Source: Bugulina stolonifera
Lineage: Eukaryota > Bryozoa > Gymnolaemata > Cheilostomatida > Bugulidae
Reading direction: 5' to 3'
Length of the DNA stretch: 64,000 bases
NCBI GenBank assembly: GCA_935421135.1
Contig: OW285195.1
Coordinates: 7,416,701 to 7,480,700 of the forward strand
The position numbers were made by a program, and so were the translations under genes. The notes beneath the pieces were generated by a model. That model saw only the letters and a program-made list of their open reading frames with translations, was not told the DNA's origin and ran no database searches. This document shows, in pieces, positions 1 through 14,099 of the stretch. Numbering within the stretch: the stretch's first letter is position 1; each line of letters begins with the position of its first letter.

Positions 1-80
1 ATCAAGCAATGGCAAATAGAGGAAGAAGGAAGAATTGCTTATATGTTGCTATAGAAACGCAGACTAAATACTTTACTCAC

Positions 81-3000
81 ATATAGGAAGTAGCCTGAGA
101 GCAGGACCTGATAGAAATACATTAGTATGATTGCGAGAATGTCAGTGAGGCGGGCAGGAAAGTATGCTAAGACCACAAGCTATATAGTAATCATCCCTAT
201 TCAGTACTATAACTATGACTGACACTGCAATGCAATACTCTGCTTTATTTTGGTAACAGCTCGATAGCAAATTGATAAATTGTCTTCTCTTACAGTAGAC
301 AACACGCAATACAGGCAATGGTATTCTGCCTGCTAAAACAGTCATAGGGCTCCAGTGTATACAATCCATGTGCTGCTGCTGTCGAGTGGCGTATATGTAC
401 AAAAGCAATATAATCGAAAAGGGTGGATCAACTTACCAACTGGTAGAGGGGGAGGCATGACTTTTCTGGGTTTTATTGAGCTATGGCTTGGAGGAAGTGT
501 TATACCCTTCCCATGGTACAGTTCCCTTGCATTCATCGGTAAAACTATTGCCTTTAGTCTTCTTAGTTCATCTCTCACATCAAATCTGTAAAGGAAAAAT
601 TATACAGTATGAAAGGTGTCATTGTATATGAGACTTCATTGTGCATACGATAAGCAAGCCACTGAGTTGGTCAAACAGAGAACAGACTTTTATAATCGGT
701 CATTCTGGACAACCTTTTATCAAGAGCTGCTAGGATGAGACCTGATCTTTTGCGTCTGTTAGTAATGACTTTGTGAGTTTGGCAATAAATACACCCCCCC
801 CTCATCATGGACCTAATAGAAATGGTATGATGGTTCACTTTTCCAAATACATAGTGTTATACATATGACACAAAGAGTGCAGGTAGAATACCACACTGTC
901 CACTAACTAGCTCTACTCGCATATGCTACGGACGTGACATTACAGCATGTTACATTTCTGATAGACACGGAGAAATATTCAATACAATAAGTAAGATAAA
1001 TATAAACAGGCAGCAATAGCGGCAGGACTTGCAGGCAATTATCAATTGATTTTCCAAGCCAGGGTCATACAGGGTAATGATTATCACATCATGTATATTA
1101 TGTGTGCAGTACATGCAGATAGCCTGAGGTCTTTCTGCTGCAACTTACCTGCACATGAGTTTACTGGTAGACACCATTTAACATATATTGACCTATGACC
1201 CCACAATCTTGTTATACCTTGATTTACACAATATACACCAGGGATGCCCAAATGTGTCCCTAAGGGACACAGTGTCCCTTTGCATGGATTTTGGTGTCCC
1301 TTCATCACTTTTCAAATTTCACATGCAAACATGTCTTCTTGTGGCTGAGCAGTGAAAGCAATTGCACTGCTCAAGTTACACCCGAAAATACATCACAATG
1401 TTAAAAAATCCCCACATTTGAAAATCTCAAAATGTTTTTAAATGATACAGATGTAAATTTCTGTCAACGATTTAAAGCCTACAAAAAATTGAAGGCCTGA
1501 TTGACCTAATCACAGAGCTGAAGACAGAGTAAAGTGAAAAGTGCAGCCACCCCTAACTTATCTAAAATCGCTGTCAAACTGATGACACTCTTTAGTAGCA
1601 CATACTTGTAGGCCTATGTGAGTTTGTTCAGTCACCTTAACTACATGCATATCAAAAACAAAAATCAGACAAGACTGGCGGACAAACATACCAGGCAGCT
1701 ACTAAAGGAGACATAGACCTTGAGGATGATCCAAGAGAAGAGACAATTTCATGTCACCCACTAATAATTGTATTCACAAGTGAATCATGTAGCATGCATA
1801 GAATATTCATTGCAACTTTCATATAATTTACTTGAGGCCGAAACAGACTAGCGGATATGTTTGCTGCATTTCACCACGTTTAGTCAGCGTAACAACTTTT
1901 TTCCGCTAGACAACACACTAGCGATGTTTTCTCTATGAAAGGAATTTCTAGTCTTCGCGTGTGTGCCAAGGGAGGCAATTATTGCTATACATGTATATGT
2001 CATGTCTCCTACGTGCACATCACGTTATAACAACGACTCAACTTAGAATTTTTGTTTACAGACGAAAGTGTAGAATGGAGCCGAGAAAAATTTTGCCCAA
2101 TTAGAAGTCAGTGATATCGAGAGCTAAACGTAAAATAATAAACACACTTGATATTTGGCGAACAGGGCGTTTTGCTCTCAATTTTGTGACGCCCTGTTGC
2201 TTCACCGTCATTTTGAGGCTAATAACGGCGCAAAATTTGCTAGTTTGTTTCTACCTTTCTTCTGTTTTCGTATACTTCAAAAGTAGATGACTATTGCTGT
2301 CATACTTTGGTTGAAACTAAATCAATAAATACGCGAGTTATAGCTATAAAATAACTCGTTTTGTATCATAATTAAATTGCCCATTTAATAATCGCAATAA
2401 ATGCAGCAGAAAAAACTAAGTGTCCCTTGCTCTGATGCGATTTTAGAATTTGTCCCTTTCAACCAAAAAGTTTGGGCATCCCTGATATACACAATGGACT
2501 GCTCAGCAGATTCCAAACTGTTGGTAAAGAGAGGTAGACAATTCCTAATTACCATGAAATTGACAAGAACCCAATGCCAAAAAAATTAATAAAAGCTATA
2601 AATTTTAAATTTAAAAGCTTGTGTAAATAATTAGTACACACTTAGCAAAATACATTTTATAATTTTATATTAAATTTACCATCTATCACTGGTTACTATT
2701 TGAATTCATAGATACTGACAATGTGACATGTACAGTTGAAATAAATTAAATACGACAGAAAATCCTAACGCTACAAATAAATTTAATAAACCTTGTCGAT
2801 TTTATTGGCAGTTTAGTGAATTACAATGACCTTCTACTAAAATATAAATGCATTATGTGATGGCAGTTCCAAACCAATAATTATTTACCCGCAAGTTATT
2901 CTTATTGCACATTATTGGTTGTTATGTATCTATAAATATGACTGCACTGCACATATATATAATATATATACATGTATACATATATATATATTATTGGAGG

Positions 3001-6000
3001 CAGCATACAATTACATGTACTGACAGCCAATTAGAAGTTATTAGGGAGCTAACATGGGGTATCTTGCCTTTGAGCTTGCAAATATCTTATCGATTCAACA
3101 CTAATTTGAACTTTTAAATATGCTATTTTCATAGCACAAAATCAATAACTTATATAAATTAATGCAAATATTGACCCACAGGTAGTGGCAGTTATAATCA
3201 GTGCTGCCAATGATATTTACAGAAGTGTTGAACCTCTTAGTTAGAGGCACAGACACAAGTGATGTGTGGCAGTGAGTAGGTTTGATAAGCTTAAATTTCA
3301 AACTTAAATATTGTTAGCATAAGATCGCTTGTACTCAAACAATCATTTACAGAACATAATACCAAATGTAATTGCATAGAATTTGCATCCTCAATATTCA
3401 CTTAAATGTAATAACTACATGTTTACATTGTCCATTACAGTCTGTCCCTGTAGCCTACATGTGATTTCTATTTGGCATCGCTGGCTATTACAGAATTTCA
3501 CAATTGTATTGAGGTCCAATACAATTCACTACGCAAAATTCGGTGTTATATCGTCCGTTCTCATTGCATAACCAGGACCATTATTAGGAAAATCAATAAA
3601 ATATCTGATAAGAAAGTAGTTTTTTGAGAGAGGGGGTTGAGCTGGTGTCCCTGCCAATACCAACACAATAACTGGAAACTAACACTAACCTTTCATTAAA
3701 GGAAGCTCTTTGGCCACCCATGAGCAAATCTCTGGCTTCCCTATGAGGTAGAGTTTCTCGGGCTAATTTCTGTTGCTTCAGTCTACTTAAATATTCCCTC
3801 TCTGCTAGGAGACGCTCCCTCTGCCCCAACCTGAATATTATAATACTTTTGTAGAACCGAGGTTATAATGTATATAGAAAATTGATAACATAATACAATG
3901 ATACAAGCTGATAAAACTAATGCAGTTAAGTTTTGAGATTTATATGACATGCTAGCCTTGGGTATTAAATCAGAGCTGGACGATGTCACCAAACTAAGCG
4001 TTGAATAATTATAGTAGGGAGTTAAAACACATCGGTCTTATCTCACAAATTTTAAACAGACCAAGGGTTTAATTCCCATAATGTATTACAAGCTGCAAAA
4101 CCTATATTAAGATACAAGTCATGCCTCCAGTCACCTGACTGTCAGCCCAGCCAATTAATTGCTTTCTGAATGGATAAGAATATTTTTACGAAAGCATTAG
4201 CCTGTTGCTAAAATACATAAGAATAAAAATAATCACAACATTCAGTCTATTCACCGCCCCTGCAATCAAATATCTAACCATTATACAAACTACATTGTTT
4301 TCATTACTTACCTTTCAAAGCCAGGCTTTAGAGGTTCACTGTACTGTAAACAATATAAACATCGTTTGTTAAATCAGTCACCAAATTATTTCTCTTTTTA
4401 AATCAAAGTCAATTACAGGTGAATGAAACACCTGCACACAATCTGTTAATTAAAATTATTAAACCAAGTTAATGAGATTTAATATGAAGTCAGTTCATGA
4501 ATATCTAGACTAAAAGACTGGTACTAGATGACATAATATAACAATACGATTAATCGTTTTATTGCACTATTGTTTAACGATTTAATGAATAATAACAATA
4601 ATACAAAAAAATAGCATTATATTAGTGTTGGTATTTTGCACAAATTGAACAATTTGGTATGTTATTGCTAGAATAAATATTTCAATATTAATTTTCAGAG
4701 AAAATATTCGGCATCTTTTGTCACATCAGCTGATTCAAAGTATAACTTGTGAATGTTCCTACGTATGAAATGCCTCAAAATTAGCATTTACACATTTCAC
4801 ATTTCAATATTTATTTCAATATTTAACAGTGATGAAGATGCAGCTAGCTTTGCGTTTAAATCTTTTAAAACAACTAAGTTGGTGATAATATACAACTTTT
4901 CACTGGGCATATTGCACCGCGTTCACTAGAACCATCAAATCCAAAATGGTGGTATGATTGATTGAACAAATCAAATTAATCAAACAGCGGAGAATATTTA
5001 TAGAGGAATGGTTTAGAATCAACAGACAACATACGTGGTAATGGGAATGGTTAAGATCAACAGACAACATACGTGGTAATAGAAGTGGTTAGGATAAACA
5101 GACAACATACGTGGTAATAGAAGTGGTTAGGATAAACAGACAACATACGTGGTAATAGAAGTGGTTAGGATAAACAGACAACATACATGGTAGTAGGAAT
5201 GGTTAGGATCAACAGACAACATACGTGGTATCTCTCTGAGTGAATGATGAGTGGTTTCTCTCGGGGAATAACCTGAGGTTTCTCAAAGAACATGTCTTGA
5301 TGGCGTCGTAATACAGGCACCATCTTGAGTATAGTGGATGACCTGGATGTAAAGGGTAAGTGAATAAGGTGAGAGAGATGTATATAAATATACTAAATAA
5401 ATAATATACTGTGATGGTACAGGACATTTGTATACGACCCCAACTCCCGGACGAAGCTCCACCGCACCCTAAGTGCCTAGTAGTTGTTACAGCGCTACTC
5501 ACCTGACACTAACATTCTCACAATTAGTGCTCGTATACTTACCTTTAACTGCATTGCATGTTCAAAGTACTTAATTACCGTCTATATACATGTCTCCATG
5601 TGTTTATGCTCATTCCTTATTCATGTATCTTACTATATGTTGTTGTACATAGTCACATGAATGTTACTAAGTCCTTTTTTATGCCTTTTATACCCATGTA
5701 CAGAGGCCCGACCTCTCAGAATCCATTGATATTCATTTTGTACATGAATTGGACCATTATAAGCAACTTTTGTAGAACCCGACCTATTTTGGGTCGGCCG
5801 TCGGGCTTCCGGCGGCCATCTTGTTGCGCAACTTCCGGACGACCACACGTCGTCTTTTCCCGACGTCACGTCGGCCGGAAGTCCTTATACTATATAAAGG
5901 GCACTGTTTTACTGTTCATTGTCTCAGTCTACACTTGGCTTTCAATAAAGACACATCTATACTTGATACAGGGACTTTCTCTTCCTTTTACTAGGTCATT

Positions 6001-7452
6001 CGCTTTGCGAACCGCCTACTAGGTTGAACTACTCTCTTTCACTGTATAGTCTGAAGGTCGGACTTGAGATCAGATGGGTCGTCTTTGGTAGTATTTGGGC
6101 TACTGAGACCGCTCGATCTTTCATGTAATGCGAAGTCCTATTACCACTCATAGGCACTTCATTTCTGGGTCGATAGTCGTCCAAGGACGACCGCACCAAA
6201 TCACAGAAACCATTACAATACTATATCCAACCATAATGTCATACATAAGATATGGTACTTTTATAAACAAACTGCATTGACCTCTCAATGGTAAAATTGA
6301 ATAGCGTAACAATTGATTGTCTCAATATTGTTCAATCAATGATTACAATTTGCCAGTTCAGCTTCATAACATCTTCTATGTAAAGTGTGCTGTTGGAATC
6401 CCAAACAGCCAAAGTTCAACAAATCTGATTCTATACAAATCACAAATCGCACCATAGGCTGTTTCTACCATTGGAGAAAGTGTGTGATCAGATACAAGTA
6501 ATGATATACCATATTTCCAATGCTCTCAATTACAAAAATTCAACTGTTAGATTAATCTTGTTATATCAAAACAATCAAACTAATTGAGTTATGGAAATGG
6601 TAAAATTGAAGAATCGAGACTGCAGAATATGCAATCATTTTAATTTATGTTCATATTATTATGTTCAATAGCAAAACTATCTGCCATCCTACAACCAAAA
6701 TTAGCCAAACCAGTTTAAAAATATTAGCAGCATGCATGAGGTTCTACTCACTTGAAATATTGAGTCTGAAATGGAAGAGGATCAAATGTAGCGGACACGT
6801 ATGCTTGATTAATTGATTGACCAGATGTTGATCTCTTCGTCCCAGCCATGTTTCGGATCTAGATACAATTGAAATAAAATTAGTAGCTATAACTATAACA
6901 CACAGCATATGTCTGTTTATAGTTATACAAACATGTATCTAATGAAAACTTCATTGCGCGAAGAAGACACAAAGCAAGACATATAAATCTAACCATCGAA
7001 GGTTTAGGTTCAAGATAAACTAAATTGGATTCACAACTTCTAACTGAAGCTAATTTATAATGGTTTACCAACAACGAGTCACAGGCACCAGTAGAGTATT
7101 AATAAATCCTTACTGATGGAGGTAGGAGATGTTTGTGTGAACGACGTTCTATTGTAATCCTTCCCATATCTATTTGCTCATCGTCACCAACATGAGGAAG
7201 TAAAGCATCCAGGGAAGATGTATTGCTCAGCCTTCCGCCTGTGGGATCAAAACTTTTCGCTGAAGCAAAGTTGTGCCGGTTTTGTGGCAATTGACTCTGT
7301 GGCACTGACGCATCGTTATTATACTCAGAAGATAACTTCGGTACTCCTGATCCACGGTGAATACTAGGAAGAGCTGTTGGATGAGACCGATGAGCCATAT
7401 CAATACCATCCATAACAGCCTGAAGTTCACTACCAGCTGAACAGCACAATGG
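81..7452 (-). CDS. Multi-exon gene of unknown function (3' end outside window)
   Basis: I do not recognise this protein. Splice sites and phase support a minus-strand chain of exons 7452-7114 (113 codons, phase 0), 6858-6752, a 27-nt micro-exon 4338-4312, 3830-3690, 585-437, and perhaps a second 27-nt micro-exon 107-81; the gene then leaves the window. The first exon has a clear acceptor, so the true start may lie upstream; an internal ATG GAT GGT is an alternative. The product starts with a Ser/Asn/Pro-rich, probably disordered stretch, followed by a charged, likely coiled-coil helix (GQRERLLAEREYLSRLKQQK) and a Pro-rich tail (KVMPPPLPVG). No enzyme motif is visible. The introns hold a hAT-like element, a 38-bp tandem repeat and a solo LTR; 2493-3689 and 6222-6751 contain nothing else I can name. 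Exon chain moderately secure, function unknown. Confidence 0.6.
1239..2484. mobile_element. Non-autonomous hAT-like DNA transposon, 1246 bp
   Basis: The ends are inverted repeats (CAGGGATGCCCAAA at the left, TTTGGGCATCCCTG at the right) and are flanked by a perfect 8-bp duplication ATATACAC (1231-1238 and 2485-2492). An 8-bp duplication and CAG...CTG ends are typical of hAT elements. Subterminal GTGTCCCTT repeats occur near both ends. No transposase reading frame is present. It sits in an intron of the unknown minus-strand gene. Confidence 0.85.
5018..5233. repeat. Tandem repeat, about 38-bp unit, 5 to 6 copies
   Basis: The unit contains AACAGACAACATACGTGGTA followed by a GAAGTGGTTAGGAT-type stretch. 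It lies in an intron of the unknown minus-strand gene, just before a solo LTR. No function is suggested. Confidence 0.85.
5410..6217 (+). mobile_element. Solo LTR, copy 1 (808 bp)
   Basis: Begins TGTGATGG, ends CATTACA, and is flanked by a 4-bp duplication ATAC (5406-5409, 6218-6221). It contains a TATA box (TATATAAAG near 5891) and an AATAAAG polyadenylation signal near 5944, the expected U3-R layout. It is homologous to copies at 15992-16710 and 29674-30433, sharing the GGTCGG and CATCTTGTTG blocks and an AAAGACACATCTATAC block just after the polyA signal. No internal retrotransposon region adjoins it, so it is a recombined solo LTR. A Ty3/gypsy origin is inferred from the 4-bp duplication only. 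Confidence 0.85.
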
Positions 7453-8422
7453 CTGAAGACATCAGACCGAGTCAGTCATGCTGAGTGTGAAACCTAGTAC
7501 TGAAAGTACTAGCAGGTGGTCAAGTGCCTTGGTCGCATAGCAACGAGCCGGAATAGTCCGAAATTTGTGCAAAAGATTCGAAACTATTTCGCAGTAAGAG
7601 GAAATATCTCCGTGAGGAGACAACTCCGACCGATTATTGATCTACCGTACATTGTATTTTTGTATAATTATGTTGGTTACAATATTGCTCCCCTGGCTTA
7701 CATTAGGGAGTGAGTGAAACTGGTTTTTTCTTGGGTGAATGGTGAATGCATAAAAAAGCAACAAATTCATTGTTCTATAATTAGATGGAACTATAGGCAT
7801 TGTCAAAGGAGGGAGCAAGATAATGCATATACATGCAATTCCAACATAAATGTTGGGCAAGTCACTGCTTTCCAAAATTTCTTTTAGCCCCAAACACATG
7901 TATATTGAATAATGGTAGAAATGGATGCATAGAACAAATTTTTTCTTGTTGATTAAAATAGCAGTTAAACGGCATGCTTCAAACTACAGAACATATAATG
8001 GCAATATGCTACATGAAGTACACACTGCCTTGCCATAACTTCAGATTATATAATTACATTTGTATTGAAATGAAAATATTGCTGCCATTTTATACTGAGA
8101 TCTGCATGCATATCATTTAAAGTAATGAATGGTTAGATGAAAGTTGTCAAACCTGGGCTAAGATCCCAAGTTCACTAAATCGTCATCAGCATACACAACC
8201 AGACTCTCTTTGGATACAATACATCCATCTCTCTCTATACCACTTTATTATGGAAGTTGTCACTAAATTTATAATAAATACTAGAAAAACTACCTGTATG
8301 GTAAGACAATAAGCATAAAAATATAATACTATAATGATAATATTCCATAATAATATCCTTCAGTTAAGATATATCACAAACCAAAGTAAGCAATATGCAA
8401 GACTAATAAATTATATGGAAAA
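7453..8422. other. Intergenic stretch between two minus-strand genes
   Basis: I see no supported exon, repeat or RNA gene. A 5' exon or promoter of the downstream minus-strand gene may lie here, but no TATA box stands out. Confidence 0.5.
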
Positions 8423-10454
8423 TTAGAAGACAAAATCCAAGTTAGCCGATTGTCCAGAGGAGAGCTTGACAATATGGGTTTGGGTTTGAGTGGCACCCCA
8501 TTCGCCAGCAGTGATAGAGTAGGTTCCTGGGTCTACAGATATAGACATGCCTTCTACTGCTGCATCCATCAACTGTAAACAAATATAAAATAGGATGAGA
8601 TTACTCCATTCCTCCAGACTACATTGTAGGTGACAAACATACACGCGATCATAGGATGAGGGAAATTGAAATAGATGCAGTATGGGACTACATACCACTC
8701 ATCACATACAAAAGGAGAGAAAACTTATTCAAAAGTAAATCTACCATTTCCCATCCAAAACATTTTCATACTGACACGCAAATTGAGTGCAGACAACTCC
8801 AAAATATAATCAATAAAATCTGCTATAAATATTTAGAATTCTAGTATTTACGGAAGAATTCAACAAGCAATGGGTTACTGTGTTTATCATCATTCCTAGT
8901 AGCAGTGGGTAATACATACGTATTATATTACAATACATATTGCTACTTGAACAGGTACGTTGCACATAGGTGTATCGATAGAAAATATATTCAATATCCC
9001 AATTACATGAGCTACGTTGTATGAGCGCCTCTCTTGGCAGTGTTAGTAATTACATCCATTACAAGAACAAGTTAGTGTGGGACAGTTTCACAATATTTGC
9101 TGCCTACTCTGTTTCTATTTACCAGCCTAAAGTTTCTGATAAATGTTTCTTTTTATCTTTTCATAAGGTATTATGTAGTTTACTGATTCTTAGCAGCCTG
9201 AATCAATAGTTTAGCACATATTATACAATCTTGTGTTTTCCATGAACAAAAAGGTATAGACCCGTACATTAGCTACCAACTCACAACCATATAAGGTATC
9301 ACATGAAACTCAATACAAAACTGTGTGCGCCAGTGAAGGGAATTCCAAAGTTTGACTATTTGTAAGAACAGCGTACATGTAGGTGAAATTTATGGCCTCA
9401 CAGTTTGCAGATAAGCTAAAGCAGAACTCCTTTGCAGCCATAAAAACATAGAATTGAATATACTAGCATTGGAATCACCTTCTCTAAGCCTGGTTTACAT
9501 ACAATCCTGTATTGAATTGTCATACCTTACACAGCTGTTTGGTTGAATCATAACTCTACATAACTACAGTCTGTAGTAAACCTATCACCTGCTGCTGTTA
9601 CTGCCACTAGTCTAGTGCTACTACTAATACTACTGCCACTAGTGCTACTGGTGCTGTTACTGCCACTAGTCTAGTGCTACCTACTAAGACTACTGCCACT
9701 AGTGCTACCTACTACTTGTTATTATATAGTAAGTACTCACAGGGTTTCGTGTAGATTTAACTGGAGAATCTGATTGGTGGAACCTGTGACAGTGAAGTTT
9801 ATCATAGCAGTTCTTTCTCAACTCTGACTGACCATTGTAGTATTTCTATAGGAACACAAGCTATTATTTTATTATAGTACAGTAGGATAGAAACCAGGGT
9901 GTATAGCTATAATCAACTGAACAGTATGTACAATATCTGTGTACTCGAATAATGAAAAGTACTACATCGTCACAAATTATTAATTCGACAAAAATTAATG
10001 ACTAGTTCTGTACAAAAATTTCCCATCCAGCAAAATAATTACAGCAGTGGCACAAAAAATGACAAATATTCCTCTAGATCTGCTAAAATTATGCAACTAA
10101 GAAAATAGCTGAAATTAATTAAATTCTGAAACACTTTAATTGCCAAATTGGAAAGAAATGACTATAATTTAATAATCATGCATTGTCTAACAAGGCAGCG
10201 AAGAGTATGATTACCTTCAGCTATATTAATACAATGCTTACCTGGCAATATCTGGTTGAAGTGTTGAGGTACTGTACCATTGCACCAATAGCGTCGTTGA
10301 TGGAGCAAGAAGACAAGTCCCTGATTGGTTGACATTGATCAGCTGGTTTAACCGGCCATTTGACTGAGCGAGTTTGGGCACGTCTGAGGGACCTGGCAGC
10401 TTGTATCTTAGTGCGGCAGAGAACACAATGCATCCATTCTTCTTCTCCGTGATT
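8423..10454 (-). CDS. 3' part of an unidentified gene, three exons
   Basis: Three phase-0 exons join cleanly on the minus strand: 10454-10242 (71 codons), 9845-9741 (35 codons) and 8572-8423 (49 codons and TAA). Acceptors are CTTTAG, CTATAG and TTACAG; donors are GTAAGC and GTGAGT. The joined part has at least 155 residues. The first exon carries CVLC and several basic residues; the last ends in a beta-rich stretch with DPGTYSITAG and KLSSGQ, terminating LDFVF. I cannot assign a family. The 5' end is missing: 10454 is an acceptor, not a start. A possible 9-nt micro-exon at 12910-12918, with perfect AG and GTAAGT borders in phase 0, could be upstream, but this is speculative. Confidence 0.55.
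9590..9712. repeat. Short imperfect duplication, ACTGCCACTAGT-rich
   Basis: About two copies of a roughly 64-bp unit built from TGCCACTAGT and GTGCTACTA words, in an intron of the unidentified gene. Simple-sequence decay; no function suggested. Confidence 0.6.
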
Positions 10455-11898
10455 CTAAAGGGACACAGGCTAGAATTATGAATTATACATTGTAATGTAC
10501 AACAGCCCTTCCAAGACTACACCCTGAATGATGGCGATGCATCACCAACATACGGCAGTTGGAGATGTCTTGTCTACATCTCGACATATCAGACACCATA
10601 GACGATAATGATAAATAGCCAACAATTAACAGACAGGAACAATGAAAATTACAACTTCAAGCTTTGAAGCTAGTCGACACAATATACGAGATTAGACATT
10701 GAAAACCCGCTACTGCTATTTTGTCGGTGTTGCAAAATATAGGAGAAAACAACTCCAAAGTGGTAATGAATTTCAGTGAGAATGGAGTCTTGACAAGATA
10801 GTGTTAATGTAACATAATATTGAGAAGTCAATGGTAATGTAAAAGTGATGTCTAAACAATAGCTATGATGTCTAGAGTGAGTTAGTTTGAATAGATAATA
10901 GTATTATCACTGATGAGAGATCTACCAATAGGCTTACATGTAGCCAGATTCAATGATATCCCACAGGCAATGTATAACTTGGGTTATGACGATCACACAT
11001 ACAAAAGTGCTGTATATTTATATAGCGAGCTACCTACTGAGCAGTGTATTGGAGATGTACAACGGTCCATCTTTTCTGAGAGCTTGCTAGTTCCTCTTCA
11101 CCTTACCTTAACAGACACAACAGATATTATGCAGTTTTAATAAACTAGACTACAATTTTCCTACATGGATGTCTTCTATGTGAAAGCGTCTCGCATTGAA
11201 AGAATTACAAGGAAGTCTATTATGTGGACACGAGATGGGTTCGTTAAAAACTATTATTACTTAGTGATATCGCCCTATTTTGTCAACTATCACACTTCAC
11301 TATTTACGTCAGAGGGAAAATCAAGATTTTTCGAAATAACTGTGAGGATCTGTGTTGAATAGGTGAGATGTTATAGTTGTTGGTGAACCACTGTTATGAA
11401 TCAATGCGTACATCACTATATTTAAAATGCTCGAAGAAGATTTATGTGGGGAAAATTAAATTGTCACACTAAACCACCAAGCCGAAAGTGTGGAAGGGGT
11501 GTGCCTCATGTGGAGAAGTAGGAACACATTATTTAGCCAGTCTTTCATAGGTGCAAACCAGCATTGAAAACAGTGTATATTGTATATTACGGTCTTTCGG
11601 TACAGGTGAGCATCACCTGTCTATTGCACTCTTGCGGCTGTAGTATCATACCCATAGCCAAACCAATCATAATTATCTTATGTTATGGTCTCTGATTGTC
11701 ACCCAGCTATGGAGCCAACGAGGAAATAGTTTTTATTTTTAATTACATGCCATATTAATTATACATCGAGGCAAAAATTATTTATTACAGTGATTAGATG
11801 ATTTATTTTCTTCCTTAAATTTTATAATTTGTCTCAAGCGACACGGCAGTCAGTCACTCAAAACTCGTACTTGTTACCTGATAAAAACATGTAGCTAC
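10455..11898. other. Gene-poor stretch
   Basis: Two open stretches near 10913-11140 and 11165-11362 have no splice context, no family resemblance and ordinary AT-rich composition; I treat them as chance. Nothing else was recognised. Confidence 0.45.
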
Positions 11899-12737
11899 CA
11901 GAGTTGGGTCCAAGTCGACTTGCAAGTCAACAAGTCAAGTCATTTCTAAAATTTTGGAGGCAAGTCAAGTCCAAGTCAAGTGAGTGCTGCCTCAAGTCAA
12001 GCCAAGTCAGCCGTCATGCAAGTCACAAGTCAAGTCATGTCAAGTCGAAATGCAAGTCAAGTGGAAGACAACTTCAAAAAATTTTACATTTTTTAAAACA
12101 TCACTGTTTTCTTTTAGTAAGCATTCCAATCCATGAAAAACCTATGCTAAGGTGTAGCAGGGCATGTACATGTATGTTATACAATTATGGTAAAAACTAG
12201 TCCATGTAAGTAGTACTATTGGCACTACGGTCGAGACTGGTCATATAGTATTATATACTATATATTGTAATAGCAATACAGTGTTACATAGCATATAAAC
12301 AGCACATAGTACAGCACAGAGTGTCCTCTGGCCAGTTCTTACACCACACCTATGCTACACTTACACTTCTTGCACTGTGTGTACTTATGACTATGCATTA
12401 TGTAGTCTCACTTACACACAGCCTAGATATTGTATATCCTCATAGCTAACCTTGATATACTCTGAATGCTGCTAGTAGCCCTGATCTAGTAAAAATGATA
12501 AATAGGTAGGCAATTGAGACCTTTTTTCCATGTTGGTTAAACACTGTAAGTCACTGCACAAAATTAAATTTTATTTTTGTTTACCAGATTGACTTGGCAG
12601 AACCCAAGTCAAAATCACAAGTCATTAATGTGTCCAAGTCAAGTCACATTGATGCGCAAGTCAAAGTTAAGTCAGCAAGTTGGCAAGTCCAAGTCAAGTC
12701 AAATCTAATCTAAATCTATGACTTGGACCCAACTCTG
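11899..12737. mobile_element. Non-autonomous hAT-like transposon rich in CAAGTC repeats, 839 bp
   Basis: Terminal inverted repeats start CAGAGTTGGGTCCAAGTC and end with the exact reverse complement. They are flanked by a perfect 8-bp duplication GTAGCTAC (11891-11898, 12738-12745). Both subterminal regions are packed with CAAGT/CAAGTCAAGTC words, which could serve as transposase binding sites. No transposase gene is present. Confidence 0.88.
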
Positions 12738-12745
12738 GTAGCTAC

Positions 12746-14099
12746 ATCTACATGATTGTATTTTATATTTGTAGACCCGTCAATACTACTAGTATTAGAA
12801 TAACATGAATATTATATTGCTTAGCTATTAGTAAAACAACAATTTTTTATTTTTCTATTAAAATAAAAATAAATAACTAATCAACTAAACAACCAGGAAT
12901 CCCACTTACCTGGAAGTCCTAAAATAAAATAATAATGGTGCAGTCAGACGCGACGCTAATTTAAACCTGATTGTCATAGCCAATAGTGATGCCGTATTTA
13001 GTTGCCTATCCAATGGAATTGTTTTGAGAAATAGCATGAGAACCTCGGACAAAAAGTTCTAGAGAACAAGCTACATTAGCGATCCCGAGTTTTATGATCG
13101 GAGTTGTCTATTCGTTCTATACAGAGAGCATACAACTTTTAATACCTACATTGTACAACATTATCCTTTCATTTGCATAACAAATATCAAATATGGGACT
13201 TGTACGTAGATATTTAGGATAGCATATGCATAGGAACTCACTGTTTTAGAAAACTAGTGTCCTATCTTGCATAGTTACACTCACAAAATGACAGTACGCT
13301 GGAGAGCACAACAATTGTAATGAATGGCAATAAATCAAATGTGCAAAAGCCAAAATGATCTACATGTATATTGTTATAGTTTCACAAAGAGCCTGATGTC
13401 GATGTTCTGACTTGGCCTCCCACTGAGCGTACATAAGCCACCAATGAAGAGTGTCGGTAGTTCATTCTAATGGTCTGTCTATAGATGCAGTTTAGCACAC
13501 ACATTCTAAGAAGGTACAGTAAATCGAAAATTCGTCCGGCATATTATGTCTCCAATACGGGAGCGTAATGAATAATTCAAATTGTGGAATATCCAAAATA
13601 TACTAACTAATAATGAAAAATGATCTAGCTAACAATAGCAAAATCACTCCCATTTATATGGCTTGTTATGTAGAACGGACCAATCAAGTGCTGAAAGATA
13701 ACGGGAGCCAATAAAAATGCAGTAAAAAGGTACAGCAGGACATGATTAAAGTGGCATAACAGAAGCCATTACTATCTCCTGTCTGGTAAAATGTAAAATA
13801 AATATGTTATATTATATAATATAATTATTTATAGCACTAAAATAATAATATCAGATGATTCGCCAGAATCAGTCAAGCGAGACTAGCAGGAACAAGTCGT
13901 TCTAAAATACCATAATTGACCAAAAATGTAGGAAACTGAAATTGTGACTAGGAATTGTGGTTCAAATATAAAGCTGATAAATGTTCATTATAGTTATACT
14001 ATATTAATTTTAGCATTAGAGTATTATAATTTCTCTTACTGCTTTGGTAGTTGAAACGCACTAAAATATGTATGGGCAGTCCCTCATATCTGGGTGCAA
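12746..14099. other. Gene-poor stretch with one possible micro-exon
   Basis: Apart from the possible 9-nt exon at 12910-12918 on the minus strand, I see no coding signal, repeat or RNA gene. Confidence 0.4.

Noticed and set aside
10913..11362. Two open stretches of 75 and 65 codons
   Set aside because: No splice signals, no family resemblance and no conservation evidence; length is expected by chance.
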